From contig JAXDDX010000116.1 in the NCBI GenBank assembly GCA_034670405.1, forward strand, positions 62,001-126,000: a stretch of DNA of 64,000 bases, written 5' to 3'. The position numbers were made by a program, and so were the translations under genes. This DNA is from Hoplostethus atlanticus (taxonomy: Eukaryota; Chordata; Actinopteri; Trachichthyiformes; Trachichthyidae). Numbering within the stretch: position 1 is the first letter of the stretch; each line of letters starts with the position of its first letter. The notes beneath the pieces are model-generated. The model was not told the origin of the DNA and made no database searches. It was given only the letters and a program-made list of their open reading frames with translations. Shown here in pieces: positions 10,940 to 22,914 of the stretch.

Positions 10940-11735
10940 TGATAAAGAGGGGGTATGGCTTTAACATTCAGCGTAGCAATCAAGCCCAGGAGGAGGAGAG
11001 GTGCAGGTCCAAGGTAATCTTGTACACAGACCCTCTAAAGCAGGTCCAAGGAACTTTTGCAGCTTGAAAGATCAGAGATGTCGACACAAGGCTCTGTGTC
11101 AGAACTCGGCTGATCTGAGACATGATCAGAAAGTACAGATTAGTAAAGTTTATTGGAGGTGTTTGTACTGCTTGCGCACACAGTTTCCCCCTGTATTTAT
11201 CGTCATATTTTAGGAATAAAAATGCAGACACTGATTTGGTTGTGTTTTACTTCCTTTGTACATTAGGTTATTAGATTGCTGTGGATGCAGACATCAGCTG
11301 TCACACTGTGTGGCCTATTGGCGTCTTTGCTCGGCTGGAGAAGTGAATTAAAAATCCAGCCTTTCTAGTGTTTAACTGATAGAACAGCGGGAAAGACAAC
11401 CATACAAGACATAGAAGCCTCATGCACAATGCACAACCCACAGTTATTAGTTATTAGTTATTAATGTTTTAATAGGCATAAAGCGGCTCTGGCTATCACT
11501 GTATGCAGCCATTCGTACAAGTCAGAAAACAACAGCAAATAAAAAATAAAATAAAAAGATTTCTGATTGGTTGTGTTTTCTGACTTGCTGTAGTTTTCTG
11601 ACTATTTGTTTTGCACTTCAGGGCCACTGTACATTAGTGTACTAACATAGTCTAGCAATTATCTAGTCTAGTATCTATGTGCCAATGGGAGTTAGGCAAC
11701 ACCATGACATACTTTGATTGACACCCCCCTCGTTA
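10940..11735. other. Unassigned intergenic DNA
   Basis: Moderately GC-balanced sequence without recognised coding, RNA or repeat features. The short open frames on both strands lack family resemblance. Confidence 0.45.
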
Positions 11736-11739
11736 TCAT

Positions 11740-11920
11740 TATATGGATAATCAATTCTATATTTGATTGGCAGCCAGTGAGGGGAGGCCATTATTGTGGG
11801 TGATGTGGCACCTGCAACTTGTTTAAGTCAGGAGCCTTTCTGCACCAATTAGAGCCGGGACACTGCAGATTGGCTAAGGCAGGAAAACAAGGCATTGCAG
11901 TAGTCAGGATGAGGGCCGAA
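11740..11920 (-). mobile_element. Degenerate non-LTR retrotransposon (Rex1/CR1-like RT tail)
   Basis: Read on the minus strand, ATCCTGACTACTGCAATGCC (about 11912-11893) matches the LDYCNAL block of the LINE reverse transcriptase. Downstream is a relic of the region just after it, including HxTPxLxxLHWLPVxxRI-like wording (CCTCCCCTCACTGGCTGCCA near 11770). Frames are broken. It is an old 5'- and 3'-truncated fragment. Confidence 0.6.
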
Positions 11921-11924
11921 CCAC

Positions 11925-12028
11925 AAACTACCCCAAAGTACCACACTTTACCCCACAGCGCACAACAAAGTACCCCAAACTACCACAGTATACCCCAAAC
12001 TACCCCAAAATGTACCCAAACTACCACA

Positions 12029-12067
<39 letters not shown>

Positions 12068-12411
12068 GTAAATGTGCACTCTGTTTGAGGACATATTGTT
12101 TTCAGTATTTTGTGGTACACTTTGTGGTGCGTTTTGGTACATTTTGGGGTAGTTTGGGGTACTTTGTGGATGTTTGGGGTACTTTGTGGTAGTTTGGGGT
12201 ACTTTTTGGTAGTGTGTGGTTGTTTCGGGTACTTTGTGGTACATTTTGTGGTTGTTTGTGGTACTTTGTGATACATTTTGTGGTTGTTTGCGGTTGTTTG
12301 GGGTACTTTGTGGAAGTTTGGGGTACTTTGTGGTAGTTTTGGGTACTTTGTGGTAGTCTGTGGTAGTTTGTGGTACTTTGGGGTAGTTTGTGGTAATTTG
12401 TTGCAATTAGT
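11925..12411. repeat. Inverted minisatellite, ~20-bp GGGGTACTTTGTGGTAGTTT unit
   Basis: On the left (11925-12028) the units read as ACCCCAAACTACCACAAAGT, the C-rich strand. On the right (12105-12411) they read as their complement, TTTGGGGTACTTTGTGGTAG, for about 15 units. A (GT)n run at 12031-12063 and a short unique spacer separate the arms. The array therefore changes strand polarity at its centre and could fold into a cruciform. The right arm runs straight into telomere-like repeats. The open frames over it are repeat translations. Confidence 0.9.
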
Positions 12412-12413
12412 GG

Positions 12414-12430
12414 TTAGGGTTAGGGTTAGG
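12414..12430 (+). repeat. Short interstitial telomere-like repeat
   Basis: TTAGGGTTAGGGTTAGG, nearly three units of the vertebrate telomere repeat, follows the G-rich minisatellite directly. Three units can arise by chance or by slippage from the neighbouring G/T-rich array, so the telomeric link is only suggestive. Confidence 0.6.
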
Positions 12431-12444
12431 ACCCTGATGGGGTT

Positions 12445-12560
12445 TTCTTCTCCATTGCAGCCCCACTTTATGATTTAGGTTGACAAGACAGGTGTATTTT
12501 TACAAAAAAAAAAAAAGCACATAAAAAACAGCAGCAATATCCAGCTTTAACAGTGCAACA
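12445..12560 (+). repeat. Dispersed repeat copy B (first copy at 4138)
   Basis: GCAGCCCCACTTTATGATTT then AGGTTGACAAGACAGGTGTA matches 4146-4190 with few substitutions. A poly-A run follows at about 12505-12517. Confidence 0.55.
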
Positions 12561-13070
12561 TTTAGAAAATTAATAAGAACCCCTTAACATGGATACTATC
12601 TTTCCTCATCAAACTGAAAATCATGACCACACCATAGGTGAAATATGCAGGCATTATAAAAAATATATATATTTTTGAGCAAATCTTTTTCAATCATTTG
12701 AAATAAAGAGACTTCTGTAAATTAATTTGTAATATAATGCAGTATTTACAAATACTGCCTTCTTGTTGAATAAAAAAAACATAAGATTATTGATTTATAC
12801 AGTTTGTGAGATTAGAATTTTAAGATTCCATCAGCATTCACAGTAGTTCTGACACATTGAGTTTTAAAGTTTTAAACTACAAGCTTTTGTATTTCGTATT
12901 TTTGGTATTTTCTATCAAAAATCAAAAGATGTTTTATTTTAATTAACACCATACAGGTGTTAATAAGCACTTGAAAAGTAGAATTCTGAATTTACTTTCT
13001 TAATATTCTGCTAATATTAGTATCATAGACTATACCAGTTTCTTATCTCTAACTAATAAAAGACTACCTC
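12561..13070. other. AT-rich intergenic DNA
   Basis: No recognised features. Strongly A/T-rich with several homopolymer-like stretches. Confidence 0.5.
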
Positions 13071-13077
13071 AGGTCAA

Positions 13078-13230
13078 CCATGTCCCAGGAGAGACTTTCA
13101 GGACTGGCTCAAATTTAAATTGAGGTCTTTGGACCTGGGGGACATAGTGGCTGCATTTGCACAAGCCAAGGCCCTTAAGCAGCACTTTCAAATCACTACT
13201 TTAAAAGGTATTGATAAGCACTGGCCTCAC
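13078..13230 (+). pseudogene. hAT transposase C-terminal dimerisation relic
   Basis: The sequence reads TMSQERLSGLAQ, then after a stop and a frame change SLDLGDIVAAFAQAKALKQH. The wording MSQERLSxLAxLSIE followed by a short helical LDLxxIxxxFAxxKA segment is the C-terminal end of many hAT transposases and of ZMYM-like proteins derived from them. Nothing upstream is recognisable, so this is a short fossil. Confidence 0.6.
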
Positions 13231-13989
13231 AATGTGGGGTTTGTTCCCTAAGAGAGAACTTTTATTAGAGAGAAGTTTTTATTTTAAGTTATTTACAATT
13301 ATCTTAATTTTTAATATTTTTATATTCCGTTAAGAAGTCAGTTAAGAAGTTTACTTATTACATTAACAAATGTGTGAAAATAAAAATGTTTAGATTCTGT
13401 AAATATTTTTTGATTGACGTCTGATTATTTAATAGGAGTTCTGGGTAACCTAATGGCAATGTACTGTATGTTGATTTTCTGCCTGGGGCCCCAACAAACT
13501 ATAGAATCGCCTCTGTGTGTTGGGTTCAGGTGTTTCTCAAAGTGTTCCTTCCACTTCCCGTTTCCTCGCCCCTGCTAAAACCAGCCTGGGCCCTTGTTTT
13601 TTTTTAGAAATCAAGCATTGCAGAGCTACTTTATGAACTACAAAAACCTGACTAAGTAGATGAATGTAATCCTGGTCCAAATCGTCTTCCATGACAGTGC
13701 ATGTTGTATGGCCTGTAGTGGCCTGAGGTCGTGAGACGGTTACTGCTAAAGCCTGCCCACCTCGTGACTGCCCCTGATCTTGAACAATGGAGCGTGACAG
13801 GCAGTGAAGTGGACCCATAATACTCAGGGTATTTTCACACCTAGTTGGTTTAGAGCAGTCATTTTGAACCCCAGTTTTAACCCGAAAATTTCTGACCACA
13901 TTGTCAATCCTGACCTCTCTTACTAAAACCAAGCACCGAACCTGAGGTGACAGGGCCCGGGACTTCACCTCATTACCCTCTTTCAAAAC

Positions 13990-14200
13990 ATCCTTCAAAA
14001 CGCAACTTTTTAAAATTGCTTTTAATGTCTGAAGTCTTTAACCTCCCAATTTTCTTTTCGCCCACAATTGTTTTTCTTTTTCTCTCTATTTTATTCTAAT
14101 TCTTGCTTGTGTTTTTATCCTATGTGATCTTAATGTAAAGCATCTTTGAGTACCTAGAAAAGCGCTATACAAATAAAAAATATATAATTATTATTATTGA
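13990..14200 (+). mobile_element. LINE 3' end (Rex1/L2-type) with ATT tail
   Basis: A short relic of the ORF C-terminus (CTTTTTAAAATTGCTTTTAA) is followed by a 3' UTR with TAAAGCATCTTTGAGTACCT and AAAAGCGCTATACAAATAAA, ending in (ATT)n near 14190-14200. This is standard wording for the 3' terminus of fish LINEs. The insertion is 5'-truncated. Confidence 0.65.
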
Positions 14201-14204
14201 TAAA

Positions 14205-15640
14205 TTATGGTTTGCTGAACATTTTTGAACCATAACTGGACCAATGTGTACATTCAGCAAAGTAACACCAGGTTTAAAAATGCCCTTATTCTTAGGACCA
14301 TATAACTGACCACAACACCTACATCTGAAATAGCAATAAATACGGGAAAACTACAATGGCTGCCATACTGAATTACATAGTAATGGGTGAAAGTTTTAAC
14401 CATGGTGATGAGGTGTTTGGCCAGTGTTGTTAATGTGACTTTCAGTCATGCTGAACTAAATATTATTCAGTAATTTTCTAGGAAAGTGTTCTGCTCTATT
14501 TCACACTATATCCTTCCCATTATTAAGCCACTGTTTGGTTTGGTGCTAATGGTAGAATATGGCATAAGGTCTTAACTATTAAATAACTTGGATGAATGTT
14601 ATGGAGCTAACAATATCCTTAGATCTAAATTAGGAGGATGTAATGAGAGACACAGCTACACAAGCAGAGGCATAAAACTTCAATATGCCGTACTGTTTTT
14701 GTTTTTTAAACTCACTCCTCGCCATTTCTTTTTCACAGCTCTGATGAGGTCCCAGTTAATTTTCTGTCCAATATCTGCTATTCATTGCAATCTGTGTTGC
14801 ACGGTGTGCTCATGATGATAAAATAAAATGGCTTGGATGTGATCGGGTTTAACATAGGTTGAATCTGATTGACTGCCAGTTGTTTGATTAATCGTTGATC
14901 GATTGATCATGTTGAAAAGCAAACCACACTCAAACCACCTCCTGTGGAAAGAAATAAGGGTTGGTGAAGAAAATAATAATAAGCCTGTGTTTCGATTTCT
15001 GCTGGGTTACAACATTTCAATATTAGTTTTCATGACACAGCACAACAATTTTTTTTGCCAAATTGGCCTCTGGAAGGGAATCAAAGTCTCGCGCTGGACA
15101 CATTTTTTTTCTGTGCGGTAAAGTTGAAAAAAATGTAAAAAATATTCCCCCACTGTCTGGTTGACTCAAGTTGGCTGTCAACAGCACTGTCAACAGCCAG
15201 TGACAATTCAGATGTCCACCATATAGCCTAGAGTGTACTGAAAGAGACAGCAGAACATTCAATTCAAAGAGGATTCATGGATAGCTTCACTTAGGACCGA
15301 TTTAAATTCAGTTTTTTTAATGCAGAAGAAGACTCAGCTATTTCAGAGTTGGCCTTTCCAGTGGTCAACTTACAATTGAGCAAGGTGTCATTTTTGAACA
15401 TTATTTAAAATGAAATCAAACTCTTTATGTAAAATCTGAATCACATTGTTCAGTCAGTCAGATGTCTACTGTGTTTAAAATCCAGTATGGTAGCACATCA
15501 CAGTGTTGGTGAGTTTAGTTAGTGACTTTATCTCACATTTTCTACGATGCTTGTGATGCTTGTGTGACCGGTTCCTCTGCGTTGTGTTCTGGGAATGAGG
15601 AGCAGGAGACAATCCTGGGTCTCTGGTCACTTTATTCTGG
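14205..15640. other. Intergenic DNA with one diverged repeat
   Basis: No genes recognised. 15335-15385 (GCTATTTCAGAGTTGGCCTT…GTCAACTTACAATTGAG) resembles 18058-18110 and is probably a diverged copy of the same dispersed sequence. Confidence 0.4.
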
Positions 15641-15645
15641 TAACA

Positions 15646-15708
15646 CTGGTAACACATGCGGCATGAAAAACATCATATGTGTGTGTGTCACAACAGGCCA
15701 GCTCTCCT
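15646..15708 (+). repeat. 60-bp direct repeat, copy 1
   Basis: CTGGTAACACATGCGGCATG…(GT)n…TCACAACAGGCCAGCTCTCC recurs at 16075-16132. The first copy has seven extra bases before the GT run. The copies lie about 370 bp apart in the same orientation. Confidence 0.8.
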
Positions 15709-16074
15709 ACTGTTCATGACGACTTTCATATATATATTCACCAAATATATATAATATATATAAATACATACTATATAAATATTATACTTATATATACCAA
15801 ATACATTTTTTAACACTAAATAATACTATATAAAGATAGATGTAAGACTACTAAAAATAAGACTACTAAAATAAGATAGATATAAAGATCAAATCGACAG
15901 TAAATCCAATAGCACTTAATGTCACAGAATAGAGAATAGAGAAATGCAATTCCATTCTAAACAGCATAACAAGCAGCACTGTAGTGCCCCTTTAACTACA
16001 AGGCTTTCAGTAGAACATTAAAATAAGCAAACGTTTACAATAAAAAGATTAGCCACAGGAAAGCATCTCCATAC

Positions 16075-16132
16075 CTGGTAACACATGCGGCATGAAAAAC
16101 GTGTGTGTGTGTCACAACAGGCCAGCTCTCCT
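16075..16132 (+). repeat. 60-bp direct repeat, copy 2
   Basis: Matches 15646-15708 apart from a 7-bp gap. The intervening 366 bp is AT-rich and unrecognised. The pair could be the ends of a small LTR-like or composite element, or a local duplication. Confidence 0.8.
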
Positions 16133-16449
16133 GGTAAAAAGAATAAAAAAACAACCGAGACGGCCAATCTGTGAATACGGGTTTTCCGTTAAAATGTGCT
16201 AATATTTTCTTCCAAATTAATAACTGGAAACAACTTAAATTAATAATGTATAATCACAATGAAATTTACAGGAACTGGATAATATACTTAACAAGAATGA
16301 ACCAATCGATTACATTAATATCATCTGTTATTACTTTTGTTAACTTTTATAAGGCGATATTTAATTCAACACAACCTACCTGGCGACGGGCTCTTAACGG
16401 CACAAACCGCGCGCACCCACTTAACCTCACCAGAACGTGCCCGAACCAT

Positions 16450-16453
<4 letters not shown>

Positions 16454-16482
<29 letters not shown>
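16454..16482. repeat. (AC)n microsatellite
   Basis: A pure AC run. The open frames across 16171-16567 depend on it and are not credible proteins. Confidence 0.95.
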
Positions 16483-16487
<5 letters not shown>

Positions 16488-16658
16488 CCCATACAGGAGG
16501 AGATGCAGACCCAAACCAAAAGAGAGAGGAGAATGATTTGGTGAAATTCATAAGTTGTCAACATTAACCTGTTACACTTGCTCACTCCAATACAAAAAAA
16601 AGCTTTGCAGCTCCTCCAAGGTACATAAATGAAAAAGAGCTAGAAGACTGCAAAAATG

Positions 16659-16952
16659 TACACTACCAGTCAAAGGTTTGGATACACCTGACTATTTCTC
16701 ATGATCTTAAAGACATTTTGATGTAAAGTTAATTTGTGAAATTTCTTTGCTCGTTAATGCCTAATGCCAAAGGGTGGCTAAAATATATGATAATTTTGAT
16801 TTGTTTAACATTTTTTTGGTCACTGCATTATTTCTTTTGTGTTATTTCACATTTTTGATGACTTTACTATTATTCTATTATATGGAAAATAGTAAAAATA
16901 AAGAAAAACCCTTCTATGAGTAAGTGTGTCCAAACTTTTGACTGGTAGTGTG
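16659..16952. mobile_element. Tc1/mariner MITE
   Basis: The left end is TA-CACTACCAGTCAAAGGTT (16659-16678) and the right end TTTTGACTGGTAGTG at 16936-16950, a TIR of about 27 bp with a few mismatches. The expected right TA target is mutated to TG. This TIR wording is widespread among fish Tc1/mariner-like elements. About 240 bp of non-coding, AT-rich interior follows. No transposase frame is present. Confidence 0.85.
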
Positions 16953-16953
16953 A

Positions 16954-17942
16954 CTACTCTTGGAGAACAACTGACAAAGCTTTAATATTTAAAAAAAACA
17001 AAACAACTTGTTTTAGCCTTTGTCAGGGTACATATAAAGGCTTTGCGGTTGCGTGACAAATCTCCTAGCAGCCAGGTGCCTTCACGGAGGTCGAAGTGAC
17101 AAATTTAACCTACATTAAATGAATAAATGAAATGCAAATGAAATGTCATTTGATGCTACCTGTGCGATCCAGTGACATCACTTGCGTGTTAGAAGGCTAG
17201 TTATGAACTTCAGAAATTGAAATTGTAAACATTTGTAAAAGAAAATAGCCAAAGCTCAGTGATAAACTGTTGTCTCAACAAGCAAGAGCTAAATTACCGA
17301 AGGTTACTTCATTATTTGCCCCAGAAGAGAGAAGACGAAGCTAGAGAAGCCAGAAAAGAAGCTAGCAGTAGCAGCTAGCTGACGAAATACCACAGCTGCA
17401 GGTAGCTAATAATTATTACTTTATGCATGCGAGGGAATGGCTACAGTCTGGTGGTGTTTGATTTCAATGTCGCTGGGTGTCGAGATAGAGAAGAGCTAGG
17501 TGCTACATTTCACTTCTAGGTGTGTCAGGGTAGTTCTCAGAGAAGTTGGCTGAAGGGCCCTGGGCACTGAACTTGCAGGGGGGGGGGGGGTGGTTAGCTA
17601 GATACGTTAGCTGGTGTGCTAATCAGGTGTGTTAACAACAAGACAGTGGTGGTTAGCTGACCAGACACTATGGTGCTAACAAGCAGCTACAAACTGACAT
17701 TATCGAAATGAAAAATGTGTGTATCAGTAGCAAAATTATCAGTTCCCAGTCAAAACAGCGCAGATATACCATGTCTATTCAATTCTGTTGCGACAGTAAA
17801 AGTGGTGCATTCAGAAGCGCAACCGGCAGTTCTCAGCCACTGTTGCCCAAGCGCTACGGCCCTTCAATATGGATGCCAGATGCTGCGATGCATCACCTGA
17901 AAGTCCTCTGTTAAAGCTTTGTCAATTGTTCTCCAAGAGTAG
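16954..17942. mobile_element. Candidate TIR element, ~1 kb, abutting the Tc1 MITE
   Basis: CTACTCTTGGAGAACAACTG…CAAAGCTTTA at 16954-16984 is the inverted match of 17912-17942, about 31 bp with one mismatch. The interior contains repeated GCTAGC/TAGCTA wording (17340-17420) and a G13 run at 17578-17590 and has no recognised transposase. The left end starts two bases after the Tc1 MITE. Confidence 0.6.
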
Positions 17943-18057
17943 CTGGGATTTTGACTACACCGTAGCTTAGATGAGTCCACAGCACAAAAAAAACAGCCAA
18001 CTTTGGCCCCTTCGGTCCCGACTTAACTCAAGCAGTCAACTGCACTGTATCTCACAC

Positions 18058-18110
18058 CTAGTTATTCCAGAGTTGGCATTTCCAAGCCGTCAACTTCCAA
18101 CTGAACTCGA
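18058..18110 (+). repeat. Diverged copy of the 15335 repeat
   Basis: TTATTCCAGAGTTGGCATTT…CGTCAACTTCCAACTGA matches 15335-15385 with several differences. Class unknown. Confidence 0.4.
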
Positions 18111-18214
18111 CTTGAGCCAAAGTGCTGCGCGACGCTATCAACCTCCGCTACAGCCACTGAAAGGAGAGGCTTCCCTGAAAGGAGGACTATTTAGCATAGA
18201 GTGACATGGGTGGG

Positions 18215-18790
18215 GTACGGGGGCTATGGGGGGGGGTTGTTGAGGGGTGGATTCGGGGGGGGGGTGGTGACAATTTGACTGGGGTGGGACAGGAGAGGGC
18301 TAATGGATCTGCGGGAGGGACAGTGGCAGGAGAGTTGGCCTATACCGAACTTGACACGCAATTAGAACATACATGGCATATATATACACACTTATGGAGT
18401 GTGGGCAAGTGTGTGTGTGTGAAAAAAAAAGGAGAGAGAGAGGGAGAGAGAGAGAGCGAGCGAGACCCCTGAACACACATTACCTGGGGTGGCAGATAGC
18501 CTGGCCTTTGGTTGGTACCCTCCCCGTCTCACTCACTCACGCACACACACACGCACACACACACACACACACACCTGTCATGGCTAATGCAGAAGGGGTG
18601 TGTAGGGGGCATGAAGCAAGTTGTCAGCACTGCCATCAGGCAGGCAATGAACTGGAGGAACGAGAAAGTGACAGGAGGTGGTGTGTGTGTGTGTGTGTGT
18701 GTGTGTGTTGGGGGGTAGAGGAGAGAGAGATAGAGGGCCAGAGAGAGAAAGAGATGGAGAGAGAGACAGAGAGAGAAAGAGGTCAAGTAA
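18215..18790. repeat. Cluster of G-rich, GT, GA and AC simple repeats
   Basis: G-rich tracts (18220-18270), (GA)n (18426-18465), (AC)n (18538-18573), (GT)n (18682-18708) and GA-rich DNA (18716-18782) lie close together. The ORFs up to 150 codons here are simple-repeat translations. Confidence 0.93.
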
Positions 18791-19065
18791 AGCAGGGCTC
18801 TGTATTTGAAAAAAGTTTCACCTAACTCCCTCCCTCGCTGTCTGTCTGTCTAGCTTTCTAACTCGCCCCCCCCCCCTCTCTCTCCACTGTCAGAAGAGCT
18901 CTCTCGCCCGCATGATGAGCTGGCCCTCTCTGAAACAGGAGGAAGTCCCGAATCTGTTGTTTTGTTCAAACAGGCTGGCAGGCCAGAAGAGAATACGATG
19001 CAGAGGTCCTCACATAGTTCAAGGTTAGGCTCAGAAACCAAGCTTCAAGTCTTGTGCACACACTT

Positions 19066-19072
<7 letters not shown>

Positions 19073-19104
<32 letters not shown>
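19073..19104. repeat. (AC)n microsatellite
   Basis: A pure AC run. Further AC runs lie at 19512-19538 and 19628-19643. Confidence 0.95.
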
Positions 19105-19106
<2 letters not shown>

Positions 19107-19644
19107 TGCAATGGGTGGGGTAGTGTTCATTCTAAATGTAAACTGTTGCAGCTTCCTGATTGCCTTATTTTAACCAGTAATTTGGAGGTCCTTCACCTCC
19201 AACATCTGAATCTGAGGCAGAATCAATAATAGTTTTTATAATTTCAATGAATGTAATGTGAATAACGTTAGTGTCATTTCAGGCTGCGCAAAATGAAGTT
19301 TGCATGTGTAATCTTCCCTTCAAACATGTTTCCAAATGATCCAACAGGTAATCAACACTGAAAAAAAAAAAAGATCATAAAGTTGCATGAGTAGTTTAGT
19401 CATTGCTGCCATCTTTCAGGTAATCTAATGATTAGCAGTGCTTTTCTAATCAACTGACTGTAATCCTGATATTTAAATTAAATTCCTCCCCAAATATGCA
19501 CGTGCACGTGGACACACACACACACACACACACACACAGTTGAGTGACAGGTTGGATAAATCTAGAAGCGACAACCTACAGTATCATGTAATTTTACTGA
19601 TTATTCCCTGGGCTCGGGACGGAGAACACACACACACACACACA

Positions 19645-22600
19645 AACAAAAGTGCCCACAGACACACGCAGTCATTAAGAGTTGCACTGGCAGACAGGGA
19701 ACAGAGATTCAAACTATGTAATGAAAACAAACTAACAGAACAAAGGGAAAAATGGTCATGGAATGACTACTGTCTCAGCATACCTTCAATTAATTAATAT
19801 AGGTGATAATAAAGAAGAATTGGCCAGACAAAATGTTTTAAAAACTTAAGAAGCTGTACTATATATTTGCATTAGTTTGAAATTAATTCCCACGTGGAAG
19901 CAGAGGTCCGCCGGCCAGCAGTTTTTATAGATCAAGTATTTTAACATGATATTTTTAGTGGTGAACGGTGTTAAATGTATGATGCATTTTTCAGCAGTCT
20001 GCACTTACTCTTTTATGAGGGTTTCCGGCGATGATTTAAAAAAAAAAAAACTTCAAGTCGAGGGACAGTGTATTATGAAGGTCTAAGTCTGCCTCAGGTT
20101 GAGTATGCAGTTATTCCAGGTTTATGGTTTTAATTTAGCTAACAGTTCTACTTTTTCGTTGGCCTCAGAGTGTGTTTGTTAGATTCTGTATATTTTTTTT
20201 TGTAGGTTTTGAAAACAGTCTAGTTTTAGTTTAGCTTTACCATATTTTAGTTTTAGTAATTTTATTTATGGCCAGATAGGGGGAAAATAGCAGTTGGTAA
20301 GGGAAGTTCATTATTCATGTTTTTTAAATAAAGGACATTTCTCTTAAATTGGGAGAGTAATTTGTCATGAGAGAAATACTGTTCTTTCCACATGCAGGAC
20401 CTGATCAAAATGAAAACTAATCCATGGGCATTTTTATTTTATTTTAAATAGCTTCGGTTTTTTTTGTGTTAAATTTTCTTTCAATCTGCTTCACATTTCA
20501 TTTTTATTTTAGGTTTAGTTCCAGTTTATGATGATAACTGTCAGAAGCAAAACAGGGTTAAGCCTGCAGTCATAGAGACAAACTTTAATAAATCCAAAAA
20601 ACCCAAACAGTTGCAATGCCCACTGTTAGTGGAAAAAGGCCATCGCCCACTAATAATATCTATCCCCTTCGATTGGCCGTCTCTTAAATCCTCAAAATCC
20701 ATTGACAGGCAGGCAGATTGTGGGAGATGCCCGAGAAAAAACGACTCAACCGAGGTAAAAGCTTGTGAGCTGACAGCGCTCTCATTACATTCTTTTTTAA
20801 ATAATTCTAGTTGATATTATTTATTACTGTAAGGTATATTTTGATAAAGTTTTGCTTCATCCTGTGTTTCTAGCTGCCTCTGGGTGAAAAGGCCTGCAGC
20901 ATCTCTATTGAATTAATATGTATGAGAGTGGAATTATGTGGTCCCGTCCACATTCAGAGTTAGTTTTGGGTATTAAGTATTTAAGTTTACGTTTCACATA
21001 ATCAAATGATAGGTAATGTAATCAACTTCCAGGGACTTCTACAAGTTAAATCACATATGTAACCTAATTATGAACGTGCAAACTCCGGCCAAAATGACTG
21101 CACTATGAATTTAGTTTTTTTAAATTTCATATTAAAAGCATGAAAAATGGGTTTCTATGGCAAAGGTGAAACAAATCAATATTAAACAAAAACAGTAAAT
21201 ATATTTTATGTTCTATAGATATTTTAGTTTTATCGGGTAAAATATGACACCATGTCTTTTGTTGCTACTTCTATCATTAACTTTCATTCACCTGACTTTA
21301 AATTAATATCTATTAGCCAGATTGCTGGATTTGATTCTGTCTTGAGACAAATGAACTGATGCATGCAGAGAGAGACCCCGTTCCCAGTGTCACTCTTTCT
21401 TGACTGTATTAATGGGGAACTTATAACTTACAGCACATACAATTTTTGTTATGATTCATTTCCAGGGAGCCACAGTACAATTCCAAGTGTCATAAATATT
21501 TCACGTCTGTATGCAATCGGTTGTTCGCTGAAAACAGTGGACAGGTAAAATAATTCATTTTGGTAAATTCATTTTTTTATTGTTTGATTCCATTATAAAA
21601 ACATTGAGAGATACTGTTCAATTGCTCCACACTTCTCTGGGTGCAACTGGTCTAATGGTCCAGTATTTTCAGTCGTGCAAAATAAGTAACCTTTAATCAA
21701 CTTTAGTCAAAATGTGCGACATGAACACACTCCCTCTCTAGCATTTCCTTGATACAATACAACAAATGAGCGAGTAATCACTGTGTAATATTAAAGCAAT
21801 ATTTACACATTCATGTAACATTTGTGCTGCTGCAGCATAAAAAAATACATGTTTTTTGTTTGTTTATTAGATTATTATTCTTTGCATTCAGAGCTTTAAA
21901 TGATTACACTAAGGGGTCGATCAATTATTTTGTTTGAATACTTTTTTTCATAAGGTTCAGTTTGGTCAAACTTTTTTCTGATGTAAAATGTATCAAAGTT
22001 CCTGTAAAGTCACGGTGTTCAGACACATTTATAGTTTTCAGGATGTCCTTATATGTTTGAGCAGTAATTCAAAAACTTGATATTTCACTTGCTAAATTTT
22101 GTGTTACTGGCTGACTTCATACTTCTAAACCAACTTAACCAACTTATTTTTTCTTTGTCCTGTATCCTGTTTTGCAATAAGTAATTTTACTTATTTGCTG
22201 TTGAAGAAGCCATTGAAAGAAAAAAAAATGGCTGTGATGAAAACACTCTCCAGGGAAAGCAATGTCAGAGGTTGAGGCTAATAAAGGTTTAGCTTTAATT
22301 TACCAGTCCATAGGACCTGATGTAGTTATCCTGTATGGCCAGGGTGAGATTTTACATAGAAACTGGCTTGGATGTAAAAATTAAAGGTTGAATGTGGGTA
22401 TGTTTTTGGGTTTATCAAATTGATACTTCCTATCATGGATGAATCTTAGAAGAGCCTCAGTAAATTCTGGCATCCTTCACGGGTGAGAGAAATCAGTGTT
22501 CTTTAATTATCCATGACATGCATTGACATCAGTGTTTTGCTGACATCGCCATGTTGACAGCACACCATTATAATCAAGGACTATACACAACAAGCGACCA

Positions 22601-22900
22601 CGAACAAGTAAATGCCTCACCTGACTTTGGAAGAAAAGGAAACATATTTTAAAAAAGACTGACTTGGAGGAGGAAACCCTTACTTTCTACCACATCATCC
22701 CTGACACCACTAAGGCTGGCAGATAAACTCTCCTATCTGTCGTTTCATGATATATACAACTCACTATTTCTATCCACATGGCATCTCCATATTCAATAGA
22801 AACCCTTGGCCATCAAACTAAATCTCACTATTGAATGATACTGACATTTTTGAACATTTTGGGTTATTATAGGTGTTGAAAATATTGAGCAATGCACATC
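19645..22900. other. Long AT-rich intergenic stretch
   Basis: About 3.2 kb without recognised genes or elements. Open frames are short and unrelated to known families. 20150-20550 is rich in TTTTAGTTT-like wording, which may reflect slippage. Confidence 0.5.
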
Positions 22901-22914
22901 AGGTAGCAATTTCT

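Noticed and set aside
11948..12406. 152-codon frame on the minus strand
   Set aside because: It translates the 20-bp minisatellite (repeated TTxYPKVPQTT wording) and the GT run.
12414..12430. True telomere end
   Set aside because: Fewer than three TTAGGG units, with ordinary unique sequence continuing beyond them.
13537..13998. 153-codon minus-strand open frame
   Set aside because: It resembles no family I know. Part of the opposite strand (TATTTTCACACCTAGTTGG) looks like dispersed repeat sequence, and there is no splice or promoter support.
18373..18825. 150-codon open frame
   Set aside because: It spans AC, GT and GA microsatellites and has low-complexity composition.
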